From positions 166,628,993 through 166,692,992 of the forward strand of contig CM060975.1 of assembly GCA_030765065.1 (NCBI GenBank): DNA of 64,000 nt, given 5' to 3'. The notes under the pieces were generated by a model, which was not told the origin of the DNA, searched no databases, and was given only the letters and a program-made list of their open reading frames with translations. The stretch is from Deroplatys truncata. Taxonomy: Eukaryota; Arthropoda; Insecta; Mantodea; Mantidae. Of this stretch, positions 33,103-42,445 are shown in pieces. Position numbers and translations under genes: made by a program. How positions within the stretch are numbered: position 1 is the first letter of the stretch; every line of letters starts with the position of its first letter.

Positions 33103-33570
33103 ATGAGCTACTGCCCGAGAAAATCTGTGCAACTAACGAATGAGAAACTCAATTTTTCATATATTACACATGGAGGAAAACGCGTTATTAGATGCTGTAT
33201 ATGCGGGCGGATTTTTAAGAATCGTTCTTTGTCAAGATTTAAGTTTCATAGAGCAACATGTTATACTGAATCGACTCTCTCTCCTGCACTCGAAGATCCG
33301 AAGATGTATAGAGGGGAATGTTATACCGGATCAAGCCTCTGTCCTTCACTGGAGACTACTGTTGGTGAAAAATCTGGATACATCGGAAGTTGCGAGAATA
33401 TGAAATCTTCAAATGATGACGATTCAGTGATATCTACGCTTGAAAATCCGAATAGACTAGTAAATATATTGAGGTTACTAATTACATCGAGGGATGCTGG
33501 TAATAATAGTCACACACAAGAGATTGAGGAAATTATAAGTAAGCTGAAAGCTTCTGAAGTTATAGCATGA
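33103..33570 (+). CDS. 155-aa C2HC zinc-finger protein, right-arm copy
   Basis: Same ORF as 29056-28589, reading outward from the satellite. The zinc ligands C31, C34, H49 and C53 and the internal CYT..S.L...LE repeat are kept. Differences from the left copy are T10Q, A28V, a later A to D, Y to C, E to T, two K to E and I to V. It has an AATAAA poly-A signal at 33832-33837, unlike the left copy. A 69-aa ORF (33567-33776) overlaps its stop codon by ATGA and is probably 3' UTR. Expression is unknown. Confidence 0.65.
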   Translation: MSYCPRKSVQLTNEKLNFSYITHGGKRVIRCCICGRIFKNRSLSRFKFHRATCYTESTLSPALEDPKMYRGECYTGSSLCPSLETTVGEKSGYIGSCENMKSSNDDDSVISTLENPNRLVNILRLLITSRDAGNNSHTQEIEEIISKLKASEVIA

Positions 33571-33831
33571 CAAGATCGAGAAATTGTGTTAATCAATTAC
33601 GGCCATGGTTAACAGGAACTTTGAAATATCAAAAACTTGTACTTATAAAATACATCATTCAGACATTGTTGAGATGTTTAGTTTTTTTTACTGATAATGC
33701 AGGTCTCTTTCTGTGTGATGTATATGATTATATAACTGAGTGTTTAGAATGTCTAGACTATCACCTTTGCCTTTAGGAAATATGTATGGTTTTTTTTTGT
33801 GAAGGAATGTAATATGATAATGTTTATAAAA

Positions 33832-33837
33832 AATAAA
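33832..33837 (+). terminator. Poly-A signal of the right-arm zinc-finger ORF
   Basis: AATAAA about 260 bp after the stop codon. The left-arm equivalent is AATATA. Confidence 0.5.
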
Positions 33838-34155
33838 TGTTGTCTGCATTACTTTTTGTAAAGAGATATGTTTTTTACAGGTATTCAGGTAAACTGATTT
33901 TTAAAAATTGGTTAACATGAATGCTGTTTATCTTCTTTTTCTAATATTTTAAGTCCTTTTTCTATTTTTTGCGTAAATATATTTTCATGTCTATTTCTGC
34001 AATATTTCCCGAAAGTGTAATTCCATACTTTGAGTATGTGCTAATAAATGAAAGCGTAGTATATCTGCTTAACAGATTCTTTATCCATATTATTCCTTGC
34101 CTGTTTCATTACATTTTTGTGATATATTTATGGTTGTATAAGTCATTAACAACGC

Positions 34156-34795
34156 TTAATTTTTCTTAGATTCTTTCATTTCTAGTTCCAATTTCAAGAT
34201 CTTCATTTTCACTGTGTACTCTTCTTCCAAACACTCAAGCCTCCTCTCATAAAAACCCCCCTTATGCCACCTTTGTTCTTTTCAGGCAATGGAGTTGAAA
34301 GTTCTGTATGGGAACTGCAGACGCTACCTTTACACTTTCTCTTTCTTCAAATTCCTCACGTGTTTTTAAAATTGCTGAATGACATGTTGGATCTGGATTT
34401 ACTATTTCAATGTCCTTCACTGTGGTGATTACTGATGAATGGAATCCAGCTTCATCATCAAACTCATTGGCGATGGAATAGAAGAGCAACAATTATTATT
34501 TGGCTACTATTGTCTAAGAAAGGCGGTACATACATACGCCTCCAGTTTTGTACAATCGTACCTTGTCAATGGCATTTGCTTGCTTCATTCTTTTCTTTAT
34601 GTTCTCATAATATCATTTCAGGGATTTTCATTCACACTGGATGATCTTCCTAGAATTGTACTCCTTTGCAATTTATTTCCTTGTCTCTTCCTTACGCTTA
34701 GCAGAGCTATCAGTCAGTTTATTTTCAACACTAATTTGTGTTCTAAAAACAATGTCGGTCATATATCTTTCTCTTCTTTCTTAAAATTTGCTGCC
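34156..34795 (-). pseudogene. Myb/SANT-like DNA-binding protein pseudogene, right arm
   Basis: Mirror of 27368-28004 with the same in-frame stops after the SAKRKEE, IIQCE and SLK positions and before LLLFYSIANEF. It also has its own changes (for example the Trp of KEETWK is lost by TGG to AGG). Shared lesions show the gene was already dead when the arms were copied. Confidence 0.8.
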
Positions 34796-35419
34796 TGAGT
34801 CTTTTTATTGCTTTCGTCCTTCTACATTTTGCAATTTGTTTATGTATCAGAGACAAATGAAAGTCGAATGGCATTAGCAATTGTGAATTGATTCAATACA
34901 ATTGCAGTGATCTGAGATTAGTGAATAATGAATAACGTTTATTTCTCAATACTCGGTACATAATTAAGTTATATACTTATATACTATAATAATATTTGAA
35001 AATATTTGGCTATTTACACTATAAATTCACTTCTTTGTTGTTTGCCTATACTAATCTATGGTCTCAGTACATACAACTCCTGGTTTTCTGTGTATCGATG
35101 ACCCTCTGTCTACTTGTTTATGTTTCATTATATATACCTTTATTTATTTTTTTATTAAGGCGCCATATGTATGATTTCCTGTGTTACGTCTTGTTACGTG
35201 GTTACGTTAGATGATGATAGACAATGAGAAGATCCAGAACAAACAGGTGGTAATAGGTTAGGACGTATACTTCACTGTAAACTGATATACTGTTTGTCCT
35301 TCTCCGTCTCGCGCACTACTGTTTAACATATATAAAGTTTGTAAGGTTTAGAAAATAAGTATATAAAAGTGTTGTAACGCTGGATGAGAAAAGTTTTATA
35401 ATCGAGTTATTCTCTATAT

Positions 35420-35995
35420 TACCGTATAAACCTACATTCCTCCTCCTTCAATCTCTGTCTATCCTTGTATCTCTCCCGTTTTCCATATTTCTCCCATATA
35501 AACGTATACTCTACTCCTCAAACCATGTCTAGACTAGCACCTCTCCTCGTATGCCCTACCGCTCTCATATAAATGCATTTTCCTCCTTGAAGACTCTCTC
35601 AACCTAGCACCTACCTTCGTTTTCCCTATCTTTTCCCATATAGACGTATACTCTGTCATTCAGACCTTCCCGACTAGCCTAGCACTTCTCCTCATATTCC
35701 CCTACCTCTCTCATATAAGATGCATTCCCTCATTCAACACCGTCTAGCCTAGCATCGACCCTCGTATTCCCTATCTCTCGCATATAAACGCCTACTCTAT
35801 CATTCAAAACTCCTATCCTAATACCGCTCCTCGGTTCGCTATATCGCTCATATTCTACCCTTCAAGTCCCTTTTAGTATAGCATCTTTCCTTGTATTCCC
35901 TATCTCTCTCGTATAAAGCATATCCCTCCCTCCTTTAGCATCTGACTAGCCTAGATTCAGCCCTGGTATTCCCTATCTCTCCCCTATAAATGCTT
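35420..35995 (-). repeat. ~75-bp tandem repeats, right arm
   Basis: Mirror of 26150-26745, with the same order of units and only scattered differences. Confidence 0.75.
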
Positions 35996-36021
35996 CTGTC
36001 TAGAGGCCTAATGTTTCAGAA

Positions 36022-36140
36022 GAGCATCCTTTCCCCTATAACTGCATGTTTAGAAGGTCTAGACTATCACTTTTGTCTTTAGGAAATATGTTCGGTTTTT
36101 TGTCAAGGAATGTAATAGGATAATGTTTTATAAAAATAAA
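36022..36140 (+). repeat. Second copy of the zinc-finger gene 3' region, right arm
   Basis: Mirror of 26012-26122, with GTCTAGACTATCAC and AAATAAATGTTGT. Direct partner of about 33740-33845 in the same arm. Confidence 0.65.
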
Positions 36141-36523
36141 TGTTGTTTATATTACATAGCCCTCATTTTTATTAATCTTTTTATACACCTCATATCATAC
36201 AGTCCAATATTAAGATGGTTCTGGCTTCTAGATTCCCATTTATTCAAGTCTCTTTCAGTAATAGTTCAATAAGTTTTTGTTTAGATTTCATGTGGCATCA
36301 ATGTTTTAAGATAATACATTCTTCTTTAAACAATTATGAAATTATTTATGAAATCAATGGTATTGGCAGGTATAGCAGTAATAATGAGTACATAATTTAT
36401 ATATTATTGCTATATTCTACACACGCAAATGTTCCATGCTGCACGGTGCTGCAATTCTTCATGTTGAGAATGTTCGTAACACATTTCTGTTCATGTTGTT
36501 TTAGGCTATCTCCTTCTTCCTCT

Positions 36524-38495
36524 TCATTTACATTCATCTGGACATTCCTGTAACAAACATTCACATTATTTGTAGCTTGTTGTAGGTATATACTTCGATG
36601 CGGAGAATCAATGCAAAGGGTATTAAACTTCTTTCTGTACGAAATCACTCAGACTACAATCTAGACATTATTTACACATATTTGTTTTAATACAGTGATG
36701 CATGCTTTGACAAGTGCTATCCTAATGGAAATTATTTGCAACTTGCTGAAGGTATCTGCTTTGAGGTAAAGAATCAGTGAATAGACTATTAAACTTCTTT
36801 CTGCAGGTCCTCGCCCAGACTACATCCTAGGCGTTATTTACACAGTGATGTATACTTTAGATGAATGTTATCCTAGTGAAGTGTGAATTTATAAACTCAA
36901 CAAATGTAACTCTAAATGAAGCTTTGAAAGGATAGCTGAATTATTTCTACAAACCTTAACAGGAAGAAAAGACAATTTACATGTCTTAAACTTGCCGGAT
37001 GGTACTACACCATGATATACCATTTGAAACTTTCCTGGCATTTCCTCCAACAGTTGGCTTTTTAGGGTTGAATATCTTGTCGGAAGAAACACTTGCTTAT
37101 TGTCTAAAACTGCAACCACTCTAGCACCGTATCTCGTATCAATTTTCTTATGGATTTTATATTATAAGGCTCCTCTGGCTGAAGATCTTGTAGTCTTTGA
37201 ACGGTCAGGTAAATGCTACCCTCAGCCAATGTGTTAAGTTGAGATGTCAAACTTTCTGCATTAGGAAGAGAAAAAGAACAATTTTCTTTATTAGAGAATG
37301 TGTTGCATAACTAATTTTCATATATTTGAAAGTTGCAAAATTATTAACTTTTTTCTGTATAATATAATAATAAAAATGATAATATGTGTAAATATAATTG
37401 AGGTTCTGATTCACTAATGAAGTTCATTAAGTACTATATTTTCCGATTTAAATGTTTTAATATAATGTAAACATTTACTTTGTTAGAGTGAATGATTCGC
37501 GCAACAGACTTTTTATAATATTCTAAAGCAAAAACGTTAATTTTTAATGTGATGGAAACAGACTGGAAGTTCTTACTAAATAAAATGCACAAGAGGAGTG
37601 AAACATTAACTGATGAATGTTCGATCATTGCAAGCAAACATGAAGTCCCAGGATCGATTACCACCGGTTACCCTCGAAAGTTCTTTTAAACTCTGAAGAA
37701 TGCTTACCATTCGGTTGTTCGGGTGCCTAAATCATGACTGTATTTGAGGAACGATCCTGCAGCCGGTGGCGGGTATCCTGCTGGAGCTGAATGTACGTCT
37801 CAGATACGTTAGCAGAACTGGATGCTGAAAAAACGTAATTAATTTACTCGTTAGATTTTTATTTATTTATTTACATATTTTTTAAAGAAAAGTTATATTA
37901 TTAAGTTAATTTACTTTATTGCGCATTGCTTATACTGGGAAATGTCGATGTATTTTTAAACACCTGAGAAATTTCTATGACAAAAGTTTTTACTAAATAA
38001 AATGCACAAGAGGAATGAAACATTAACTGATGAATGTTCAATCAATGCATGCAAACATGAAGTCCCCGGATCGAATACCGCCGGTTACCCTCGGAAGAAT
38101 ATTTATACAGAACATTCTTTATTTGAATCGTAGGGTATTCAAGTAATTGTATTTTGTTTAGAAAGGAATATAATTCACTCTGTGAAATCCTGTATTTAAA
38201 TATCTGGAATAATAATTACTCAACAAGATGAATACTTAACTAAATTGTTCACATTTTTTGAGAATTCGCGCAGTTAGCTATTAAATGTAGAATGAGCTTC
38301 CCTAAAATGAATACTTAACTAAACTGTTCACATTTCAGAAAAATTCAACTGTATAGCTATTAACTTTTAGAATACTCAGCTATTTACAAATAAAGGTCCG
38401 TCATTAAAAACAAGAACGCAAATATAAGTTAAATGTACTAAGTAATAAGTTAACTTTTTAATGAAGATGAATTGGTGATACAACTTACCAGACAT
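36524..38495 (-). pseudogene. Four-exon gene for a ~149-aa protein, right-arm copy (stop and frameshift)
   Basis: Minus-strand exons 38495-38489, 37824-37708, 37255-36955 and 36547-36524 mirror the left-arm gene with conserved splice sites. Exon 3 is not interrupted by the SINE, but codon 35 in exon 2 is TAG in place of CAG (minus strand 37729-37727), and one A is missing in the A run of exon 3 near 37145, shifting the frame before the TRYGARVV block. So this copy is broken independently of the left-arm copy, and no intact copy exists in the window. Confidence 0.75.
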
Positions 38496-38596
38496 GATGT
38501 TGGATGTAATTTCCACGTTGAAAGAATAAAGTTTGCAGAGTGCTTAGATCACAGTGTTCTTACGATAGTGTGAAAATCATTGGAGAAGCTGCTGCT

Positions 38597-38604
38597 TTTA
38601 TATA
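38597..38604 (-). promoter_or_regulatory. TATA box of the inward-reading gene, right arm
   Basis: TATATAAA on the minus strand, about 100 bp upstream of the ATG at 38495. Mirror of 23127-23134. Confidence 0.65.
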
Positions 38605-38667
38605 ATTTCCTCGCTAAAAGCTGAAGTGGTGAGAGTTGTGCAGAGCACTTAGGAAAACAATTACTGA

Positions 38668-39030
38668 CATTGTTCGCTAATGTGGTGAAAGCGTCTAACG
38701 TTGTCAGCTAATGGAGGTCACCGTTACCATCAGGCAGAAGTAGGTTGCGGGTTTTTTCATTACATGCCGGGCTGTTATTCGCCAATGTGGTGAAAGCGTC
38801 TAACGTTGTCAGCTAATGGAGGTCACTGTTACCACCAGGCAGAAGTAGGTTGCTGGTTTTTCATTACATGCCGGGCTGTTGTTCGCTAATGTATGTAAAC
38901 AGATCCGGAATGCAAACTTAAAAGTCTATTAATGTGGTGAAAGCGTCTAACATTGTCAGCTAATGGACAACCGCTTTCCTCAGTCAGAAGTAGGTTGCAG
39001 GGTTTATTTCGTAACATGGCGGGCTGTTCC
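38668..39030 (-). repeat. Three ~100-bp direct repeats upstream of the arm promoter, right arm
   Basis: Mirror of 22700-23058 with the same three units. Confidence 0.8.
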
Positions 39031-39194
39031 GTGAGCGCGCTACTTATACACGCTAACACTCACGCTTGGGTCAATTCATATACAATTAATTAATCAAAAA
39101 AGAACTTAATTGCTCGAGGATGCAATGTGCAGGCATTAGTGGTCATAAAAAAATGTTTGACGAACATTACCTAATTAATTTGCCGAGGGGCGGC

Positions 39195-39420
39195 AGGCCT
39201 CGAGAAAACAAATCCCCCAAGTCAGAACGCCACAGTAGAACGCATGGGGGAGGGGGTAGGACCTGTTGGCACAGACACAGTCGGCATTAGGTAAGCACAC
39301 AAAGCGAGAGGGGGCGGGGCCTAGCGACACGAGACCTGACGGCAAATAGTAGAGCACAAAGAGGGGGCGGGGCTTGTCGGCGTAGAACAAAGAAGCTTAT
39401 CGCTTGTCGGCATCTCTCTG
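39195..39420 (-). repeat. Subterminal GC-rich repeats, right end
   Basis: Mirror of 22315-22530 and slightly longer. Read on the minus strand it has an extra stretch CTCTTTGTGCTCTACTATTT between two GCCGACAAG/GCCGTCAGG units that the left arm lacks or has replaced. The GGGGGCGGGG and GGGGGAGGGGGTAGG tracts could also form G-quadruplexes. Confidence 0.7.
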
Positions 39421-39444
39421 TGTGCTTAAACATACATTTCTATT

Positions 39445-39604
39445 ACTACTTGGGCAAAGTACAAAAGATGGCTTCTGGGCACAAATTAAAGACGTATGGG
39501 ATGTTCGAGCTTCTCGTTCACGTTACTACAGGGATTTAATTTCATCTACAACCCGAAAATTGAGGGCGGTTATTAGTGCTCAGGATTCATACACCCTATA
39601 TTAA
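39445..39604 (+). pseudogene. Tc1-like transposase, C-terminal part
   Basis: The frame reads STKDGFWAQIKDVWDVRASR and YYRDLISSTTRKLRAVISAQ, ending DSYTLY and TAA at 39602-39604. This is the standard C-terminus of Tc1-like transposases (W..I.+.W......YY..L+.S...R++AVI.A....T.Y). It completes the fragment at 22082-22311. The first ~30 bp (GGCAAAGTACAAAAGATGGCTT) resemble the last ~30 bp of the left fragment, so the target may have been partly duplicated. Confidence 0.8.
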
Positions 39605-40069
39605 TTTTGTTTATTTTTATTGTTTTAGTTTTTGGAAGATTGATTATTTGCATTTATTTCTTTAGTTATTTAAACTGGGTGTTTTAACAGGATTAATTTT
39701 TTGTATGCATAGATATGCCTAAAACTTAAAATGCTAGGTTTTATATTAATGCAATATTATGTTCTACACATCCAGTCGTAAAATTAACAACATAAAAAAT
39801 ATCAGTAACTAATGCGAGATGTGAACCGAGGAGCTTACGAGCTCAAGCAGCGCCTTCTTAACTCTGGGCCAACGAAACGTTGGTTGGTGCTCGCTTTTCA
39901 GAGCTTATAAGCGTCACCACCGAGAAATAGTATTATAAGGTGATCATTGCCCTCAGAGGCACAGACCATTCTAAAGTTCCTGCACGTGCGTTGTAAACAC
40001 GGCTATTACGAATGTACACGAAGCCCTCCCGATCGTCATGTGGAATCTGGTGATGACCTCTTTTGTCCA
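39605..40069. other. No feature seen
   Basis: Unassigned sequence. A short tRNA-like patch may exist near 39810-39880 (GATGTGAACCGAGGAGC), too degenerate to call. Confidence 0.35.
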
Positions 40070-40925
40070 CGTGTGTACATAGTAGGTAGAGAAGGTATTT
40101 CATTCCACTCAAAAGTTTGATATCGATATTTCACGGGAAATGCATATTTTTGGGCCTCCTGAATCCAAAAGAAAAAAGCATTTTTAGAAAATGGTCCGTG
40201 GTTATGTCTGTGAACAGCATAACTTAAAAACGAAAAGTAGGATGAACACCAAACTTGGTATTTAGATTTGGTGCTTTCCAAAGAGGCGACACAAAAAGTT
40301 TCAGGACAATCCCTCCATTCCAAGCTACCCTTTACATGGAAAAATTTTCGGATTTTTTTATTTTCTTGATTAATACCACATATTAATAATATTTGCATAA
40401 CAAATAAAATATATTTTGAATTTTTTGGGAGTAGCCTCTGAAGTCCTCTCCATTTGGAAAGAGTTTGAATAATCTTGTATAACTAGTAAACGTTAAGCGA
40501 TAAGACGTACTGCACAAAAAAGTAGATCTCTTTAAAACACACAATTCATATTAAATAACTTTTTTGTACAGCAATCCATTTCCGAGATATTAGTTATCAG
40601 TGGTTTCAATTGTTCATTACTTGGTCATTATTTTAAGTCCTTTCAACATTCAATTGTTTCTCACGATTGCATGGAAGCAGTATGGAATGTTAAGGCAGCG
40701 TATAGCTCCCAGTTCTTAAACATTTGACTATCGCCCTTCCCTTCGTATCTGTAACGAAATGTGTAATGTAGTTATTTTTGCAAAGGTTTATTTGGATAAA
40801 ATGAAGTAGATAGAAAATACGCTTTGGTAAGAACAGTTTGTATACCCACTAATGAACCATAGAGGGTGTAGAATGTCATGTGACTCTATCACATCGAATT
40901 TTTTTATGTAAACCGTTCATTCCAT
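40070..40925 (+). repeat. Dispersed repeat family D1, copy 3
   Basis: Carries AACAGCATAACTTAAAAACG, ACCAAACTTGGTATTTAGAT, GTACTGCACAAAAAA, TGGAAGCAGTATGGAATGTT and AAACATTTGACTATCGCC in D1 order. It is the cleanest copy, without insertion or tandem duplication. The 120-aa minus-strand ORF across it is spurious. Confidence 0.7.
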
Positions 40926-41559
40926 ATATGGGAGTTATGGCATAACTTGTAATTGAATTTAGTTACGTGTTTAATTTCCAGTAACTCGTGTTATTTTAAA
41001 TTATGCTTTCTGGTTCCGATAGTCCTCTGCCATTTTAGTAAGTGCTAGGGCTTACCGGTAGGGAGGACCTACCTGTTCGTTTGTGAATTAAATATAGTAG
41101 ACTAAAACCTGTGGGTAGCCGTCTTTGTGTTTGGCTGTATCAGAGACCAACGTTAACTCCATTCATTTGTGGAAGTTCACTTACTATATACATATTGAAC
41201 GCATTACTCTGCTATTAACGTTTGGAGTATTGCAGTAGCTAGCATGACATGCAATATCGCCGTGCTACAAACGTTGATTAGTTCTGCCAGGGTGTACGCT
41301 GGCAATCAGTAGTTAATTCTCGGACACCAGCTGGGTCCTAGGAGCTTTACGTTATGGCGTCTGGTACATTTAAACGAACCCGAGGCAATAACAGTTACTT
41401 TGTCAACGAATTTGCAATTATTGAAGGACAAGTGTGGTGCACTACTAATTGCACCATTAATTTGTGGTGAAAAAGAACATTAAGTATTGAAGGATAGGAG
41501 GCCCAGCTTGTTGGCACAGCTTAAGATAATTTTCTTGCATTTTTATGTATTTACTGGCT
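40926..41559. other. No feature seen
   Basis: Unassigned sequence without ORFs of note. Confidence 0.4.
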
Positions 41560-42445
41560 GCATTTTGATACCATAATTACTTATAGGAATATATAAATAA
41601 TTAAATAAATGATAGTAAGATAGAGAAGTAATTGGAATAAATAAGTTCTGTATATTAAATCAATATATACTGTAATAAGCACTAATTGAAAAGATCTGCC
41701 CAGAGAAAAACTTCATTAGCGAGACATGTTAAGCAAAGCCATTAGCAGTAGCATGAGTTACGAACGGGCCAAGCATAAAGATTCCTGGAATGCAGTTAAG
41801 CTTTAGGTTCAGTAGGTTTCAGTCACGTAGACAAAAATTCTATATAAGAGAAAGGCAAATTAAATTCTTAGATTGGGGGAGATACCGCCTAGTAACAGTG
41901 CCATATAGGCGTATGTAAGAGTTTTGAGACTGGACGCATGTGAAAGACCGTTGGTGGGGTTGTTCTAAATTAGGCGGAGCTTAAGTAATAAAAGAGCGTG
42001 TATTGTAGCGTTTTGTCGTCTTGGTTTTCTTCGATCACAACTCTAGGGGCTCTTACGGTGATCGGTAGTTTATAGCGCTTAAGACCGCATTGTCAGTTAC
42101 CTAGCGGTAGCTGCGAGGGGTTTTTGTCGGGAAGCATTTTAGCGACTTACGGCAAGTTACGCGTTTAGTTTCTTCTTTGCAGAAACAGTGTAAAATTTAT
42201 ACTACAGAAGCTAGCAGGTATAGTAATTCAACTGTTATGATTTCGAGTGCTACGATTCATAATCAATTTCATTCTTTACCTTCAATCTGTCGGCAACTCG
42301 CTTCAGTAGCTGATGTATTAGATTACATTAAAGTTCTCAGTCAATTTAAACTAGCGTTATTCTTTTACACTACGCCCACGCATACACTGAGAGAAATAGC
42401 TCATAGCCAACCATAGTAGCAACCGGCAGCAGAATTAACAGCAGA
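41560..42445 (+). repeat. Dispersed repeat family D2, copy 1
   Basis: Roughly collinear with 48680-49690. Shared words include GTTAGCAGGTATA or GCTAGCAGGTATA, GAAGCATTTTAGCGACT, ACGCCCACGCATAC, GGCAGCAGAAT and TAGGCGGAGCT. Identity is perhaps 70-75%. A 79-aa ORF (42177-42416) in this copy is not kept in the other. It could be a non-coding retroelement end or a non-autonomous transposon. Confidence 0.6.

Larger units (their letters stand above)
22312..39422. mobile_element. 17.1-kb giant inverted-repeat (foldback-like) element with minisatellite core
   Basis: The block is arm / 21-bp satellite / inverted arm. Outer termini are CACGGAGAGATGCCGACAAG (left) and, reverse-complemented, CACAGAGAGATGCCGACAAG (right). 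It interrupts a Tc1-like transposase. Arm genes are duplicated symmetrically: a small four-exon gene reading inward, a Myb/SANT-like pseudogene, and a zinc-finger ORF reading outward. No transposase, integrase, polymerase or Rep-like domain was found inside, so it is probably non-autonomous or an unfamiliar class. No convincing target-site duplication was seen. Alternatives are an inverted segmental duplication or an integrated head-to-head dimer of a linear replicon. The position inside the transposase favours insertion of a discrete unit. Confidence 0.75.
32788..39422 (-). repeat. Right arm of the giant inverted repeat
   Basis: Reverse complement of 22312-29375. It lacks the exon-3 SINE insertion and ~75 bp in the intron-1 repeat. 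Independent point differences and small indels are spread along its length. Confidence 0.93.

Noticed and set aside
22312-39422. Palindrome as a sequencing or assembly artefact (missed adaptor, self-chimera)
   Set aside because: Such artefacts give nearly identical arms. Here the arms differ by about 3%, by a SINE with target duplication, by a 75-bp deletion, and by private point changes throughout.
22312-39422. Maverick/Polinton element
   Set aside because: Size and terminal inverted repeats would fit loosely, but there is no polymerase, integrase, ATPase or capsid-like ORF and the termini do not give the AG...CT pattern with a 6-bp duplication.
40036-40398. 120-aa minus-strand ORF as a gene
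   Set aside because: It lies inside dispersed repeat D1, whose other copies do not keep the frame.
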